From Micromonospora ureilytica (GTDB taxonomy: Bacteria > Actinomycetota > Actinomycetes > Mycobacteriales > Micromonosporaceae), in the NCBI RefSeq assembly GCF_015751765.1, contig NZ_JADOTX010000001.1, positions 3,162,001 through 3,226,000 on the forward strand: a stretch of DNA of 64,000 nt, given 5' to 3'. The notes under the pieces were generated by a model. It saw only the letters and a list, made by a program, of their open reading frames with translations. It was not told the DNA's origin and did no database searches. Position numbers and translations under genes: made by a program. Positions 41,236 to 49,473 of the stretch are shown here, in pieces (positions within the stretch are counted from its first letter, which is position 1; the number at the start of each line of letters is the position of its first letter).

Positions 41236-42222
41236 ATGACGACCACGGAGCCCGGTACGACGCTCGACGGCACACCGGGCACCCCGGTGCCCCGACGGAT
41301 GCGGCAGCTGAGCTGGCGAACCTGGCGCGGGGTGCTGGTTCGCAGCGTGCAGAACTTCGTCAACGACAACTGCTCCGACTGGGCCGCCGCACTCACCTAC
41401 TACGGGGTCCTGGCGCTCTTTCCGTCCGCCATCGTGGTGGTGGCCCTGGTCGGCCTGGTCTCCAGTGGCGAGCAGACCGTCGACACCGTTGTCGACCTCG
41501 CCAACCAGGTGGGCGCCGGGGCGGTCCTGACCGACGACGAGAACGGCGTGATCGGGGTGATCCGGACGGTGGTGCTCGACCAGAGCAACCCCAAGCTGCT
41601 GCTCAGCTTCGGCCTGGCCGGCGCGCTCTGGTCCGCGTCGGGTTTCATCGGCGCGTTCACCCGGGCCTCCAACGCCATCTACGGGGTGACCGAGGGCCGC
41701 CCGGTCTGGAAGCTTCGGCCGCTGCAGATCGGCCTGGCGGCGATCACGCTGGTGCTGCTCGCGGTGGTCGCCCTCGGCCTGATCGTCAGCGGGCCGGTCA
41801 CCGACGCGGTCGGCGACCTGATCAACGCCGGCGGCCTGGCCCGCACGACCTGGAGCGTGGCGAAGTGGCCGGTCCTCGCCATGATCATGATGGCGCTGCT
41901 GTCCCTGCTGTTCTGGATCGCGCCGAACGTGCGCCAGCCCCGGTTCCGCTGGCTCACCCCGGGCGGCGGGGTGGCACTGGTCTCCTGGGCGGCGGCCTCC
42001 TTCGGCTTCGGCCTCTACGTGGCCAACTTCGGCTCGTACGACACCACCTACGGCAGCCTCGGCGCGGCCATCGCGTTCCTGGTCTGGCTCTACCTGTCCA
42101 ACTCGGCGCTGATGCTGGGCGTGCAGATCAACGCCGAGGTGCAGCGCGGGCGGCAGTTGCAGGCCGGCGATCCGGACCCGGAGGAGCCGGTGCTGCCGCC
42201 GCGCCGGCCGGCCGACGACTGA
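41236..42222 (+). CDS. YihY/BrkB-family membrane protein
   Basis: A 328-residue integral membrane protein with six predicted helices, matching YihY/virulence factor BrkB: an N-terminal amphipathic region (FVNDNCSDWAAALTYYGVLALFPSAIVVVALVG), central helices and the conserved PGGGVALVSWAAASFGFGLYVANFGSYDTTYGSLGAAIAFLVWLYLSNSALMLGVQINAE block. The family is a putative transporter or envelope factor with no agreed function. GGGAGCGGGC precedes the ATG. The acidic proline-rich tail is cytosolic. Confidence 0.92.
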   Translation: MTTTEPGTTLDGTPGTPVPRRMRQLSWRTWRGVLVRSVQNFVNDNCSDWAAALTYYGVLALFPSAIVVVALVGLVSSGEQTVDTVVDLANQVGAGAVLTDDENGVIGVIRTVVLDQSNPKLLLSFGLAGALWSASGFIGAFTRASNAIYGVTEGRPVWKLRPLQIGLAAITLVLLAVVALGLIVSGPVTDAVGDLINAGGLARTTWSVAKWPVLAMIMMALLSLLFWIAPNVRQPRFRWLTPGGGVALVSWAAASFGFGLYVANFGSYDTTYGSLGAAIAFLVWLYLSNSALMLGVQINAEVQRGRQLQAGDPDPEEPVLPPRRPADD

Positions 42223-42265
42223 GCCCTCGTTACCGACCCGGATGTCCGGTCCCCGGCCGGAACGA

Positions 42266-42287
42266 GAACCGGGCCGAGGGCCGGTTC
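42266..42287 (+). terminator. Weak terminator hairpin after the YihY gene
   Basis: Nine paired bases with one bulge (42266-42275 with 42279-42287) and a 3-nt loop, 43 bp after the YihY stop. Confidence 0.35.
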
Positions 42288-42336
42288 GTGGCCCGGTGCC
42301 GGTTTATCGGGTGGGGTGCCGGGTAGCGCAGAAGGC

Positions 42337-42753
42337 ATGGAGCGTGGCAACAGCAAGCACGGACCGAGGATCGACGAACAGATGAGTCAGGAGGTCAGCG
42401 GCCTCGTACAGGGGCCGGGGACCGGTGGCTCTCGGGTCGACGAGTCGCGGGTGCCGGAACCGGCTGGCGAGGACCAGCCGGAGACGACCACCGCCCCGGC
42501 CGGCGACCTGCGCACCGGCACCCCACAGGGCATGAGCTCCACGGATGTCGAGCAGCGCAGCCGGCTCGGCCGGTTCATCTCGATGAGCGCGCTGCCGGGC
42601 GACCGTCTGGTGCTCATCGCCAGCGCCCGTGAGAACGAGGCGCCGGACGACATCGTTCGGGCGCTGGAACGGCTGCCCGAGGGCACCGTCTACCAGACGG
42701 TGTCCGAGGTGTGGGCCGCGCTGGGCAACAAGAACGAGACAACTCGCTGGTGA
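42337..42753 (+). CDS. DUF2795 protein
   Basis: A 138-residue protein. The first 70 residues are charged and disordered (MERGNSKHGPRIDEQMSQEV ...). The C-terminal part (ISMSALPGDRLVLIASARENEAPDDIVRALERLPEGTVYQTVSEVWAALG) fits DUF2795, a small helical domain common in actinobacterial stress proteins. GAAGG lies just upstream; a TAGCGC box 7 nt before the ATG could make it leaderless. It is followed on the same strand by two more small genes. The molecular role is unknown. Confidence 0.8.
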   Translation: MERGNSKHGPRIDEQMSQEVSGLVQGPGTGGSRVDESRVPEPAGEDQPETTTAPAGDLRTGTPQGMSSTDVEQRSRLGRFISMSALPGDRLVLIASARENEAPDDIVRALERLPEGTVYQTVSEVWAALGNKNETTRW

Positions 42754-42808
42754 GAGCAGGATCGCCCCCGATCCGGCAATCCGCCAGCGGCTGAAGGAGG
42801 TTCCCCAG

Positions 42809-43270
42809 ATGAGTGGCGTTACCGAACATGTGGACGTGTCCGTGCCCGTACGCACCGCGTACGACCAGTGGACGCAGTTCGAGGAGTTCCCCGAGTTCAT
42901 GGAGGGTGTGCAGGAGGTCCGGCAGCTCTCCGACACGATGACCCACTGGACTGTGGACATCGCCGGGGTGAAGCGCGAGTTCGACGCCGAGATCACCGAA
43001 CAGCTCCCCGACGAGCGGGTCGCCTGGCGTTCCACCGGCGGCACCCAGCAGGCCGGCGTGGTGACCTTCCACCGGCTGGACCAGGACAAGACCCGGGTCA
43101 CCCTGCAACTCGAGTTCGAGCCGCACGGTGTGGTCGAGCAGGCCGGCGACAAGCTCGGCATCGTCGACCGGCGGGCCAAGGGCGACCTGGAACGGTTCAA
43201 GACCTACATCGAGCGGCGTGGCCAGGAGACCGGCGCCTGGCGCGGGCAGGTGGACCGTCCGCAGCCGTGA
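42809..43270 (+). CDS. SRPBCC-family cyclase/dehydrase-like protein
   Basis: A 153-residue START-like protein of the polyketide cyclase/coenzyme Q-binding type: MSGVTEHVDVSVPVRTAYDQWTQFEEFPEFMEGVQEVRQL, then WTVDIAGVKREFDAEI and a C-terminal helix. GAAGGAGG sits 8 nt before the ATG. In actinomycetes this group recurs beside DUF2795 and other osmotic-stress genes, as here. A ligand-binding cavity is expected but the ligand is unknown. A palindromic terminator follows. Confidence 0.88.
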   Translation: MSGVTEHVDVSVPVRTAYDQWTQFEEFPEFMEGVQEVRQLSDTMTHWTVDIAGVKREFDAEITEQLPDERVAWRSTGGTQQAGVVTFHRLDQDKTRVTLQLEFEPHGVVEQAGDKLGIVDRRAKGDLERFKTYIERRGQETGAWRGQVDRPQP

Positions 43271-43292
43271 CCCTGAGCAGTTGGTTACCCGA

Positions 43293-43320
43293 GATGGCCG
43301 CCGGGATCCCGGCGGCCATC
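43293..43320. terminator. 14-bp perfect palindrome downstream of SRPBCC gene
   Basis: A perfect palindrome of 28 bp centred on GATC, which as RNA gives a 12-bp stem with a 4-nt loop, 22 bp after the SRPBCC stop. Confidence 0.7.
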
Positions 43321-43370
43321 GCCGTGTCCGAGCCCGTTTGCGATCATCGGGCCCGGGTACGGCTGTAGGT

Positions 43371-43631
43371 ATGACCGACGACAACATCAGGGTGTGGCGG
43401 GACGAGGAACGGCTTCCGTTGGAGGAGTTGGAGCGCGCCGTGTCGGGCTCCAGCCTCGACGGGCAGGCCGACGACGTGACGGGCAACGACGCTGGTGAGG
43501 AGGCCACGTTCGGGCACGGCCCGGCCGCGTCGGACCGCGACGGGGCGGTCCGGGGCAACAGCCGCGAGGACACCGACCCGCAGCGCGCCTACCGCCCGTC
43601 CACCACCGGCCGCACCGGACCGGACGTCTGA
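43371..43631 (+). CDS. Small acidic disordered protein
   Basis: An 86-residue hydrophilic protein, rich in Asp, Glu, Gly and Arg (MTDDNIRVWRDEERLPLEEL then low-complexity to PSTTGRTGPDV). I do not recognise a family with confidence. It is the last of three small plus-strand genes. TACGGC 7 nt before the ATG could be a weak leaderless -10. Its final 43 bp overlap the 3' end of the convergent MFS gene, so the two C-termini are encoded antisense to each other. Confidence 0.62.
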   Translation: MTDDNIRVWRDEERLPLEELERAVSGSSLDGQADDVTGNDAGEEATFGHGPAASDRDGAVRGNSREDTDPQRAYRPSTTGRTGPDV

Positions 43632-44890
43632 CCCTCGTTCCCGGGCTGGGCGGGCAGCACCGGCACGGAGGGCCCGGCGGTGGGTCGACGGGCACCCCAC
43701 TCGTAGAGCCCGATCAGCGCCAGCGCGAGCACCAGCAGGGCCGAGCCCAGCACTTGCACCGACGTGTTGCCGATCAGCACGCCCAGCCCGGCCGGGACGA
43801 GCGCCGCACCGACGCCCGAAGCACCGATCTGCAGCCCGATGGCCCGGTCCGCGTGCTCGGCGCCGACCCGGTCGGCGGTGGTCAGGGTGAGCAGCGGAAA
43901 CACCGGGGCGGCGGCGAAACCGACAACGACCAGGCCGAGCACCGCCAGGACGGCCGGCCCGGGAACGGCGATCAGCGCCGCGCCCACGGCCATTCCGGCC
44001 AGGCTGACGCGCAGCACCAGCCCCGCCCCCAGGCGCTCGGCCACCAGACCCTGCACGATCCGGCCGACGAAGAGGCTGCCCCAGTACGCGGAGACGCAGC
44101 CGCCGGCCAGCGCCGCGCTGAGCCCGCGCCCCTCGGTCAGCAGCAGGAACGCCCACAGCCCGGCGGACACCTCGATCGCCACGTACAGCGCGAAGGCGAG
44201 TGTCCCCGACCAGACCGCCGACAGCCGTAGCGTGTCCAGAACCGGAACCCGGACTGCCGGGGCGGCGGGTCCGGTCTGGACCGCGACGCCCGCCTCAACG
44301 CTCACCGCGGTGCTGGCCGGGACGTCACGGCGCCAGGCCCGCACGGTGAGCACGAACGCGATGGCGAGGACGAGTTGGGCGGCGGCCACGATGCCGTACC
44401 CCCAGCGCCAGGCGAGACCGGCGCTCAGCGCCGCGGTCATGATCAGTGGACCGATGGCCACGCCGAGGCCGAAGAAGGCGTGCAGCCAGTTCATGTGGCG
44501 GGCCCCGAAGGCCCCGGCGGCGTACGCGTTGAGCCCCGAGTCGACCGCGCCGGACCCGAGCCCGAGCAGCAGCGCACAGCCGACCAGCACCGCCAGCACC
44601 GGGCTCACCGCGTAGCCGGTCAGCGCCAGGCTGGCCAGCAGGGTGCTGCCGGCCAGGAGGACGCCCACGCCGACCCGGGCCAGGGTGAAGCCGGCCAGCA
44701 CGCTGGAGGTGAGGTAGCCGACGGTGCCGGCGGTGAGCACCCACCCGACGGCCTCGGTCGGCACGTCGAAGTCGCCCCGGATCGAGGGCCAGCCCACGCC
44801 GAGCAGGCCGTCGGGCAGACCGAGACTGACGAACCCGAGGTAGGCCAGCAGGAGCAGCGAGGCGCGGGGACGCGCGGGCGCGGTGGACAC
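43589..44890 (-). CDS. MFS transporter
   Basis: A 433-residue transporter with twelve hydrophobic helices. Helix 1 has LLLLAYLGFVSLGLPDGLLGVGWPSIRGDF, helix 4-5 GCALLLGLGSGAVDSGLNAYAAGAFGARHMNWLHAFFGLGVAIGP, as in the FucP/sugar-type MFS branch. The DSGLNAY and N-W-L-H-AFFG pattern is typical of this branch. The substrate is unknown. GTG start (MSTAPARPRASL). It has no adjacent regulator. Its 3' end overlaps the small acidic protein gene by 43 bp. Confidence 0.9.
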   Translation of the reverse strand: MSTAPARPRASLLLLAYLGFVSLGLPDGLLGVGWPSIRGDFDVPTEAVGWVLTAGTVGYLTSSVLAGFTLARVGVGVLLAGSTLLASLALTGYAVSPVLAVLVGCALLLGLGSGAVDSGLNAYAAGAFGARHMNWLHAFFGLGVAIGPLIMTAALSAGLAWRWGYGIVAAAQLVLAIAFVLTVRAWRRDVPASTAVSVEAGVAVQTGPAAPAVRVPVLDTLRLSAVWSGTLAFALYVAIEVSAGLWAFLLLTEGRGLSAALAGGCVSAYWGSLFVGRIVQGLVAERLGAGLVLRVSLAGMAVGAALIAVPGPAVLAVLGLVVVGFAAAPVFPLLTLTTADRVGAEHADRAIGLQIGASGVGAALVPAGLGVLIGNTSVQVLGSALLVLALALIGLYEWGARRPTAGPSVPVLPAQPGNEGQTSGPVRPVVDGR

Positions 44891-44960
44891 GGGTCACCAT
44901 CCTGCCGCAACCGCACCCTAGCGGCGTCGGCACCCGCTCGCTCGCCGCGCAAGGAAGTCG

Positions 44961-44986
44961 TGTCCGTACGGTCGAGAAAACGGACA
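44961..44986. promoter_or_regulatory. Inverted repeat upstream of MFS gene
   Basis: TGTCCGT (44961-44967) and ACGGACA (44980-44986) form a perfect 7-bp inverted repeat with a 12-bp spacer, inside the 158-bp divergent gap between the MFS gene and a small membrane protein gene. It may be an operator. Confidence 0.3.
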
Positions 44987-45048
44987 GCTCATCCAGAATC
45001 GGCCGATCGGAGGACGGCAAGCCAGCGGGTTCGCGTAAGAATTTCGGG

Positions 45049-45258
45049 ATGCATCAAGGCTCCGGAATCCTCTCCACGCGTCAGCGCCGGTTCGCCTGGC
45101 TCGGCTTCCTGCTCGCCGCGCTCCAGGCACCCGTGTCCGCCTGGCTCGTCACCGACGAGTCGTGGCTGTTCAGCCTGTGCGTCGCGCTGATGGTGGCCAC
45201 CGTGATCATCGCTGACGACGCGGCCCGGCGACGCCCGGCCAACGCGACAAGCGACTAG
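45049..45258 (+). CDS. Small two-helix membrane protein
   Basis: 69 residues: a short polar N-terminus with basic residues (STRQRR), two transmembrane helices (FAWLGFLLAALQAPVSAWLV and WLFSLCVALMVATVIIADDA) and a basic RRRPAN tail. Both ends are predicted cytosolic. No family is recognised. Its last four bases overlap the end of the convergent hypothetical gene. No strong ribosome binding site is seen. Confidence 0.62.
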   Translation: MHQGSGILSTRQRRFAWLGFLLAALQAPVSAWLVTDESWLFSLCVALMVATVIIADDAARRRPANATSD

Positions 45259-45704
45259 CCCCCGCCGCCCGGCCGGGCCTCGTGGCCCGGCCGGCCCCGG
45301 CTCCGGCGACGTTCCTTCATCTCCGCCTCGTAGAGGTGGCGCCGCCCGCCCACCAGCTCGTCGCGGGCCTGCTGGTCCACCTCCCGGAACAGCGCGTGGT
45401 AGCCGTCGTCGAAGTCCTCGACGATCTGGAACGTCCACCGTCCGGCGATGGCGTTGCGGCCGCGCAGCTCCGTGGCGATCCGGTCCGCGAGGTGCGGATG
45501 CCCGGCAGCGCGAAACTGCTCCACCACGTCGTCGAGCATCAGGTCGGCACGGCCGATCAACTGGTGCATCGAGTAGAGGTGCCCCCGGGCCCGCTCCACA
45601 CACTCCAGCGCCTCGCTGAGCTTGCCGAGCGCGGCTACCGTCGCGTCGCTGACCCCGTCCGGCCGCCGGTGCCACTCGTCGGGTCCGTCCACCTGCTGCC
45701 CCAT
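45255..45704 (-). CDS. Conserved hypothetical actinobacterial protein
   Basis: A 149-residue soluble protein, helical in the first 90 residues (VAALGKLSEALECVERARGHLYSMHQLIGRADLMLDDVVEQF) with conserved-looking EDFDDGYHALFREVDQQARDELVGGRRHLYEAEMKERRR. No catalytic motif is apparent. It resembles small helical bundle proteins seen in actinomycetes. ATG 45704 was preferred over 45731 because GGGAGG stands 5 nt upstream. It is divergent from the next gene across 163 bp. Confidence 0.75.
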   Translation of the reverse strand: MGQQVDGPDEWHRRPDGVSDATVAALGKLSEALECVERARGHLYSMHQLIGRADLMLDDVVEQFRAAGHPHLADRIATELRGRNAIAGRWTFQIVEDFDDGYHALFREVDQQARDELVGGRRHLYEAEMKERRRSRGRPGHEARPGGGG

Positions 45705-45853
45705 CCGTGCCTCCCTGCCGTGTGCCGTCATCAGTGGGTGGTTCTCCTGCTGCCCCGTCTGTGCCGGATCAATCCCCGAGGTCAGCGGCGATCACCGCAG
45801 TGGCGCAGCCGACATCCACCGAGCGGACGAGGTCGACCCGGTCACCCGTCGGT

Positions 45854-45859
45854 TAGCCT
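45854..45859 (+). promoter_or_regulatory. -10 box of leaderless DUF6401-like gene
   Basis: TAGCCT followed by 8 nt and the ATG at 45868. Confidence 0.45.
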
Positions 45860-45867
45860 CGGTCACC

Positions 45868-46221
45868 ATGCGTGTGTCCTTCAACCGGGTCGCCTCCCGT
45901 ACCGCCGTCGACTCGGCGCGGTCCACCCTGGCCGCCCTCACCGTCTCCGTGGGCACTCTGGGGCTCGCCGCCGCCGCCGCACGACCGGGGCTGCTGGCCC
46001 TCGTCGACCAGCACGCGGCAGCCGTTCGGGACAGCCTCGACGGGGACCGCACGCCGCTGACCTCCGCAGCGCTCGCCGGCTACGCCGAGGGGGTACGCGC
46101 CGCCGCCCTGGAGCACGGGTGGACGCCGCCCAACGGGCCGGTGGACTGGAGCCACCCGGAGTGGCTGCTCACCCGCCTGGTCGCGGTCTGCGCGCTGGCT
46201 CGCGCACTCGACCGGCACTGA
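45868..46221 (+). CDS. Probable DUF6401-family protein
   Basis: A 117-residue mostly helical protein: RTAVDSARSTLAALTVSVGTLGLAAAAARPGLLALVDQHAAAVRDSL at the N-terminus and WSHPEWLLTRLVAVCALARALDRH at the C-terminus. The tail matches my recollection of DUF6401, a family reported around natural-product loci, but there is no biosynthetic cluster next to it here. The N-terminal hydrophobic stretch is not a clear signal peptide. A double hairpin terminator follows. Confidence 0.65.
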   Translation: MRVSFNRVASRTAVDSARSTLAALTVSVGTLGLAAAAARPGLLALVDQHAAAVRDSLDGDRTPLTSAALAGYAEGVRAAALEHGWTPPNGPVDWSHPEWLLTRLVAVCALARALDRH

Positions 46222-46246
46222 CACTCGACCGGCGCTGACACGCGAG

Positions 46247-46285
46247 GGGGAGGGCACCCCGCGCGGTACGCGGAACACCCTCCCC
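46247..46285. terminator. Nested-hairpin terminator between convergent genes
   Basis: Outer 8-bp stem (46247-46254 with 46278-46285) enclosing a CCGCG/CGCGG hairpin, between a plus-strand stop (46221) and a minus-strand stop (46309). Confidence 0.65.
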
Positions 46286-46308
46286 ACCCGTCGTGCCGTT
46301 ACGCCCCG

Positions 46309-47118
46309 CTACGAGCGGTACTGCTGGGCTTCGTCCACCCGAGGCATGGCCTGGGTGCGGTCACCCCCGCGGTCGGCCATCTGCCGTTCCACGTCGCTAC
46401 GCCCGGCCGCGTTGGCCTGACGCTGCTGCTGCACCGCCCGAGCCTCCCGGGCCGCCCGGTCCAGCCAGCCGTCCCAGCGGTTCTGCATCGGCTTCACGAG
46501 ACCACCGCCGACGCCGACGATCAGGATGCCGGCCACCGTGGCGAGCACCGCGATCAGCACCGGAGTCGTCACCGTGGTGGCGATACCCACCTGGTTCAGA
46601 GCGGCGATCACACCGAGCGCGATGATGAAGATCGCCGTCAGGTCGGCCAGGACCTTGCCGTACGAGAGCCCTCCCAGCGCCCCGGTGACCAGATCCCGCA
46701 CAGCGTTGGCGATCGCGGCCGCCACCACCACGATGACGATCGCGATGAACGCGCGCGGCAACCAGGACACCACGCCGCTGATCAGGTCACTGATCGCGTT
46801 GGGCCCCCAGACTCCGAAGGCGAACTGCAGCGTGAACAGCAGTACGGCGTAGTACGCCAGTCTGGCCAGAATGTCGCTGGCGTCGTACTTCGTTCTCTCC
46901 AGGGCCCGTTTGATGCCGCCGCGTTCGACCGCCTGGTCGAAACGCACCCGTTCCAGCACCGTATCCACGATCTTGAGGACGGCTCTGGCGATGAGCCAGC
47001 CGACCACGAGGATGACGATGAAGGCCACTGCCTTCGGGATGAAGAGCAGCACCGACCTCCAGGTGTCGGCGATGGCATCGCCGATGTCGGCCTGCCGGAC
47101 CGCGAGGGTTTTCAGCAT
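46309..47118 (-). CDS. TM-helix conserved (CmpX/MscS-like) membrane protein
   Basis: A 269-residue membrane protein with four to five helices: VLLFIPKAVAFIVILVVGWLIARAVLKIV, LAYYAVLLFTLQFAFGVWG, WLPRAFIAIVIVVVAAAIANAVRDLV and a final hydrophobic pair around TTPVLIAVLATVAGILIVGVGGGLVKPM. This matches the conserved TM-helix repeat family related to mechanosensitive channels. The C-terminal 50 residues are charged and Gln-rich. AGGAGGGACATC upstream of ATG 47118 fixes the start. It is divergent from the SpoIIE-type gene. Confidence 0.87.
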   Translation of the reverse strand: MLKTLAVRQADIGDAIADTWRSVLLFIPKAVAFIVILVVGWLIARAVLKIVDTVLERVRFDQAVERGGIKRALERTKYDASDILARLAYYAVLLFTLQFAFGVWGPNAISDLISGVVSWLPRAFIAIVIVVVAAAIANAVRDLVTGALGGLSYGKVLADLTAIFIIALGVIAALNQVGIATTVTTPVLIAVLATVAGILIVGVGGGLVKPMQNRWDGWLDRAAREARAVQQQRQANAAGRSDVERQMADRGGDRTQAMPRVDEAQQYRS

Positions 47119-47177
47119 GATGTCCCTCCTGTCGCATGGACTGCGCCGGGCGCATACCCGGCAACCGGTCCGGCAGT

Positions 47178-47200
47178 CCGCGCAGCGCGCGGCGTTTTTT
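47178..47200 (+). terminator. Orphan intrinsic terminator with U tract
   Basis: CCGCGC-AGC-GCGCGG (47178-47192) followed by CG and six T. It is the only hairpin in the window with a proper T tract, and it is oriented to stop plus-strand transcription in a gap between two divergent genes, where no plus-strand gene ends. Confidence 0.6.
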
Positions 47201-47294
47201 GCGACAGACCTCCGGACAGGGGCCCTGAACTGCCCGAACGTCCGCCGCGACGCGGCCCGCCGCCGTGGTCGGATGCCTTTTCCGATAGGCCGAC

Positions 47295-47300
47295 TAGGCT
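47295..47300 (+). promoter_or_regulatory. -10 box of leaderless SpoIIE-type gene
   Basis: TAGGCT followed by 6 nt and the ATG at 47307. Confidence 0.6.
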
Positions 47301-47306
47301 GCGAAC

Positions 47307-49445
47307 ATGCCAGGAACGGTCGGGCGGGTCCCCACGCCAGCAACTCCGGGCCCGGGCGCACCCACCGGGTCCGGCCCGGCCGTCGGCGTACGGGCCCACG
47401 ACTGGGCCGACACGCCGCTGGGGCCCGCCGACGGGTGGGACGTCGCCCTCCGCGCCGTGGTGGAGCTGATCCTCGCCTCGCCGATGCCGATGGCCCTGGC
47501 GTACGGCGACGACCTCGTCCTGCTCTACAACGCCGGCTACGCCGAGCTGCTCGGCACCAAACACCCGAGCGCCCTCGGCCGCCCGGCCGCCGAGGTGTTC
47601 GCGGAGATCTGGGCGCTGCCCGGCGTCGGTGCGGTGATCGAGCGCTGTTACCGGCAGGGCGTGCCCTTCCTGGAGAAGGAGTCCACCCTGCCGCTGGTCC
47701 GCGGGCACTCCGCGACGGTGGAGCAGGCGGTCTTCACCAGGGGCTACTCGCCGGTGCGCGACAGCGCCGGGCAGATCGTCGGTGTGTTGACTGTCGCGGC
47801 CGAGACCACTCACGTCACCGAGCAGTTGCAGAGCCTCAGCGAGGTGGCCGCGGCGCTCGCCGGCACCCTCACCCTCGACGACGTGGCCCGGGTGGCGCTG
47901 CGGTACGCGATCACCACGTTCGACCCCGACCAGGCCTCGTTCGCTGTCGACGAGGGCGGCGGCGGCTGGCGCATGGTGCGTCGGGTCCGTGGCGAGTTGC
48001 TGGACGAGGCCGACGAGCGTCTTCCCCCGCTCTGGCGGCGCGCGCCGGCGGACTGGGTGGCCCCCGTGGTGCAGGCGGCACGCTCCGGCGGCCCGTCGTT
48101 CACCCGCGACGGGCAACCACTGCGGGACACCGCAGTGGACCGCCACGACCAGAAGGTCCAGGCGATGGCGGCCCTGCCCCTGGGCACCTCGGTGGTGCGC
48201 GGCGGGCTGGCGGTCGGCTACCAGGTCCCGCACACCTGGTCACCCGCCGAGCGGGCGCTGCTGGCCGCTTCGGCCGAGCTGATCGGCCAGGCCGCGGAAC
48301 GGGCCCGCCGGTTCGAGACCCAGCACGGCACGGCCCAACTGTTGCAACGCAGCATGTTGCCGGAGCACCTGCCGGATCTGCCCCGGTTGCGGATCGCGGC
48401 CCGGTACGACCCGGGCGTGGACGGCAACGCGGCCGGCGGAGACTTCTACGACGCGTTCCTGCTGCCCAACGGCTCGCTCGGCGTGGTGCTGGGCGACGTC
48501 GCCGGGCACGACGTGCAGGCCGCCGCGCGGATGGGGCAGGTCCGGGCCGCGCTGCGCGCCCTGGCCCTGGCCGACCCGACGCCCGACGCGGTCCTGGCCG
48601 GCCTGGACCGGCTGGTGACCAGCCTCGGCGCGGAGGCCGGCACGCACGAGTTGTTCGTCACAGTGGCGTTCGGGGTGATCGACGCGGAGCGGCGGGAGCT
48701 GACCCTGTCCAGCGCCGGCCATCCCGCGCCGCTGATCCGCCGCGGCGACCCGGATGGTCGGTTTCACGCCGAGTACGTCGACGTCCCGGCCGGACCGCCG
48801 CTGGGGCTGGGCGTTCGACCGGGCACCACGACTGTCGCGTTCCGACCCGGTGACACGCTGCTGCTGTTCAGCGACGGGGTGGTGGAGCGTCGCCGGCAGA
48901 GCCTGAGCGCCGGGCTGGCCACCCTGAGCGACGCTGTCGCCAAGGCCGGCAGTGGCGACCCGCGCGCGCTGTGCGCGGTGGCCACTGCGGCGGTTCCCGG
49001 CGGCACCGAGGACGACGTGGCCGTGCTCGCGGTCGAGCACGCCCTCAAACCGAGTCGTTCGGCGAGCATGGAGGTGCCCGCCGAGCCGACCGCGCCCAGC
49101 CGGGTCCGGCACTGGCTGACCGGCCAGCTCACCGAGTGGCAGGTGCCTGAGTCGGTGATCGGGGCGGCGGTCCTCTGCACCAGCGAGCTGACCACCAACG
49201 CGTTGCTGCACGCCGGCACGGCCGCCCGGGTGGAGATCGATCTCAGCGCTGAACGGCTGCTCGTCTCGGTCGCGGATTCCGGCACCCGGGGCACCGTGAC
49301 CCGGGCTCGTACCGACACGTTGAGCAGTCGTGGGCGCGGCCTCGGCCTGATCGAGGAGCTCAGCGACGCCTGGGGCACCGACCCGTCGGTGCGCGGCTCC
49401 ACGGTCTGGTTCGAGATCCTCACGCCGCCGGCCGCGCACCCCTGA
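47307..49445 (+). CDS. PAS-GAF-SpoIIE phosphatase-anti-sigma-type ATPase multidomain regulator
   Basis: A 712-residue signalling protein. A PAS-like sensor (about 30-170, with ADTPLGPADGWDVALRAVVELILASPMPMAL) is followed by a GAF domain (about 175-340), a SpoIIE/RsbU PP2C phosphatase (about 350-560, with AGGDFYDAF, GDVAGHDVQAA and FSDGVVE carrying metal-binding acidic residues) and a C-terminal HATPase_c of the RsbW/SpoIIAB type (CTSELTTNALLHAG, GRGLGLIEELSDAWG). It probably dephosphorylates an anti-sigma antagonist and may itself act as an anti-sigma kinase. No sigma factor or antagonist gene is adjacent. Confidence 0.93.
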   Translation: MPGTVGRVPTPATPGPGAPTGSGPAVGVRAHDWADTPLGPADGWDVALRAVVELILASPMPMALAYGDDLVLLYNAGYAELLGTKHPSALGRPAAEVFAEIWALPGVGAVIERCYRQGVPFLEKESTLPLVRGHSATVEQAVFTRGYSPVRDSAGQIVGVLTVAAETTHVTEQLQSLSEVAAALAGTLTLDDVARVALRYAITTFDPDQASFAVDEGGGGWRMVRRVRGELLDEADERLPPLWRRAPADWVAPVVQAARSGGPSFTRDGQPLRDTAVDRHDQKVQAMAALPLGTSVVRGGLAVGYQVPHTWSPAERALLAASAELIGQAAERARRFETQHGTAQLLQRSMLPEHLPDLPRLRIAARYDPGVDGNAAGGDFYDAFLLPNGSLGVVLGDVAGHDVQAAARMGQVRAALRALALADPTPDAVLAGLDRLVTSLGAEAGTHELFVTVAFGVIDAERRELTLSSAGHPAPLIRRGDPDGRFHAEYVDVPAGPPLGLGVRPGTTTVAFRPGDTLLLFSDGVVERRRQSLSAGLATLSDAVAKAGSGDPRALCAVATAAVPGGTEDDVAVLAVEHALKPSRSASMEVPAEPTAPSRVRHWLTGQLTEWQVPESVIGAAVLCTSELTTNALLHAGTAARVEIDLSAERLLVSVADSGTRGTVTRARTDTLSSRGRGLGLIEELSDAWGTDPSVRGSTVWFEILTPPAAHP

Positions 49446-49473
49446 GACCACCGCAACGGTGTGGAGGGCATTC

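Noticed and set aside
43371..43631. Assignment of the small acidic protein to DUF5709
   Set aside because: The composition is similar, but I could not match a clear core motif, so it is left unassigned.
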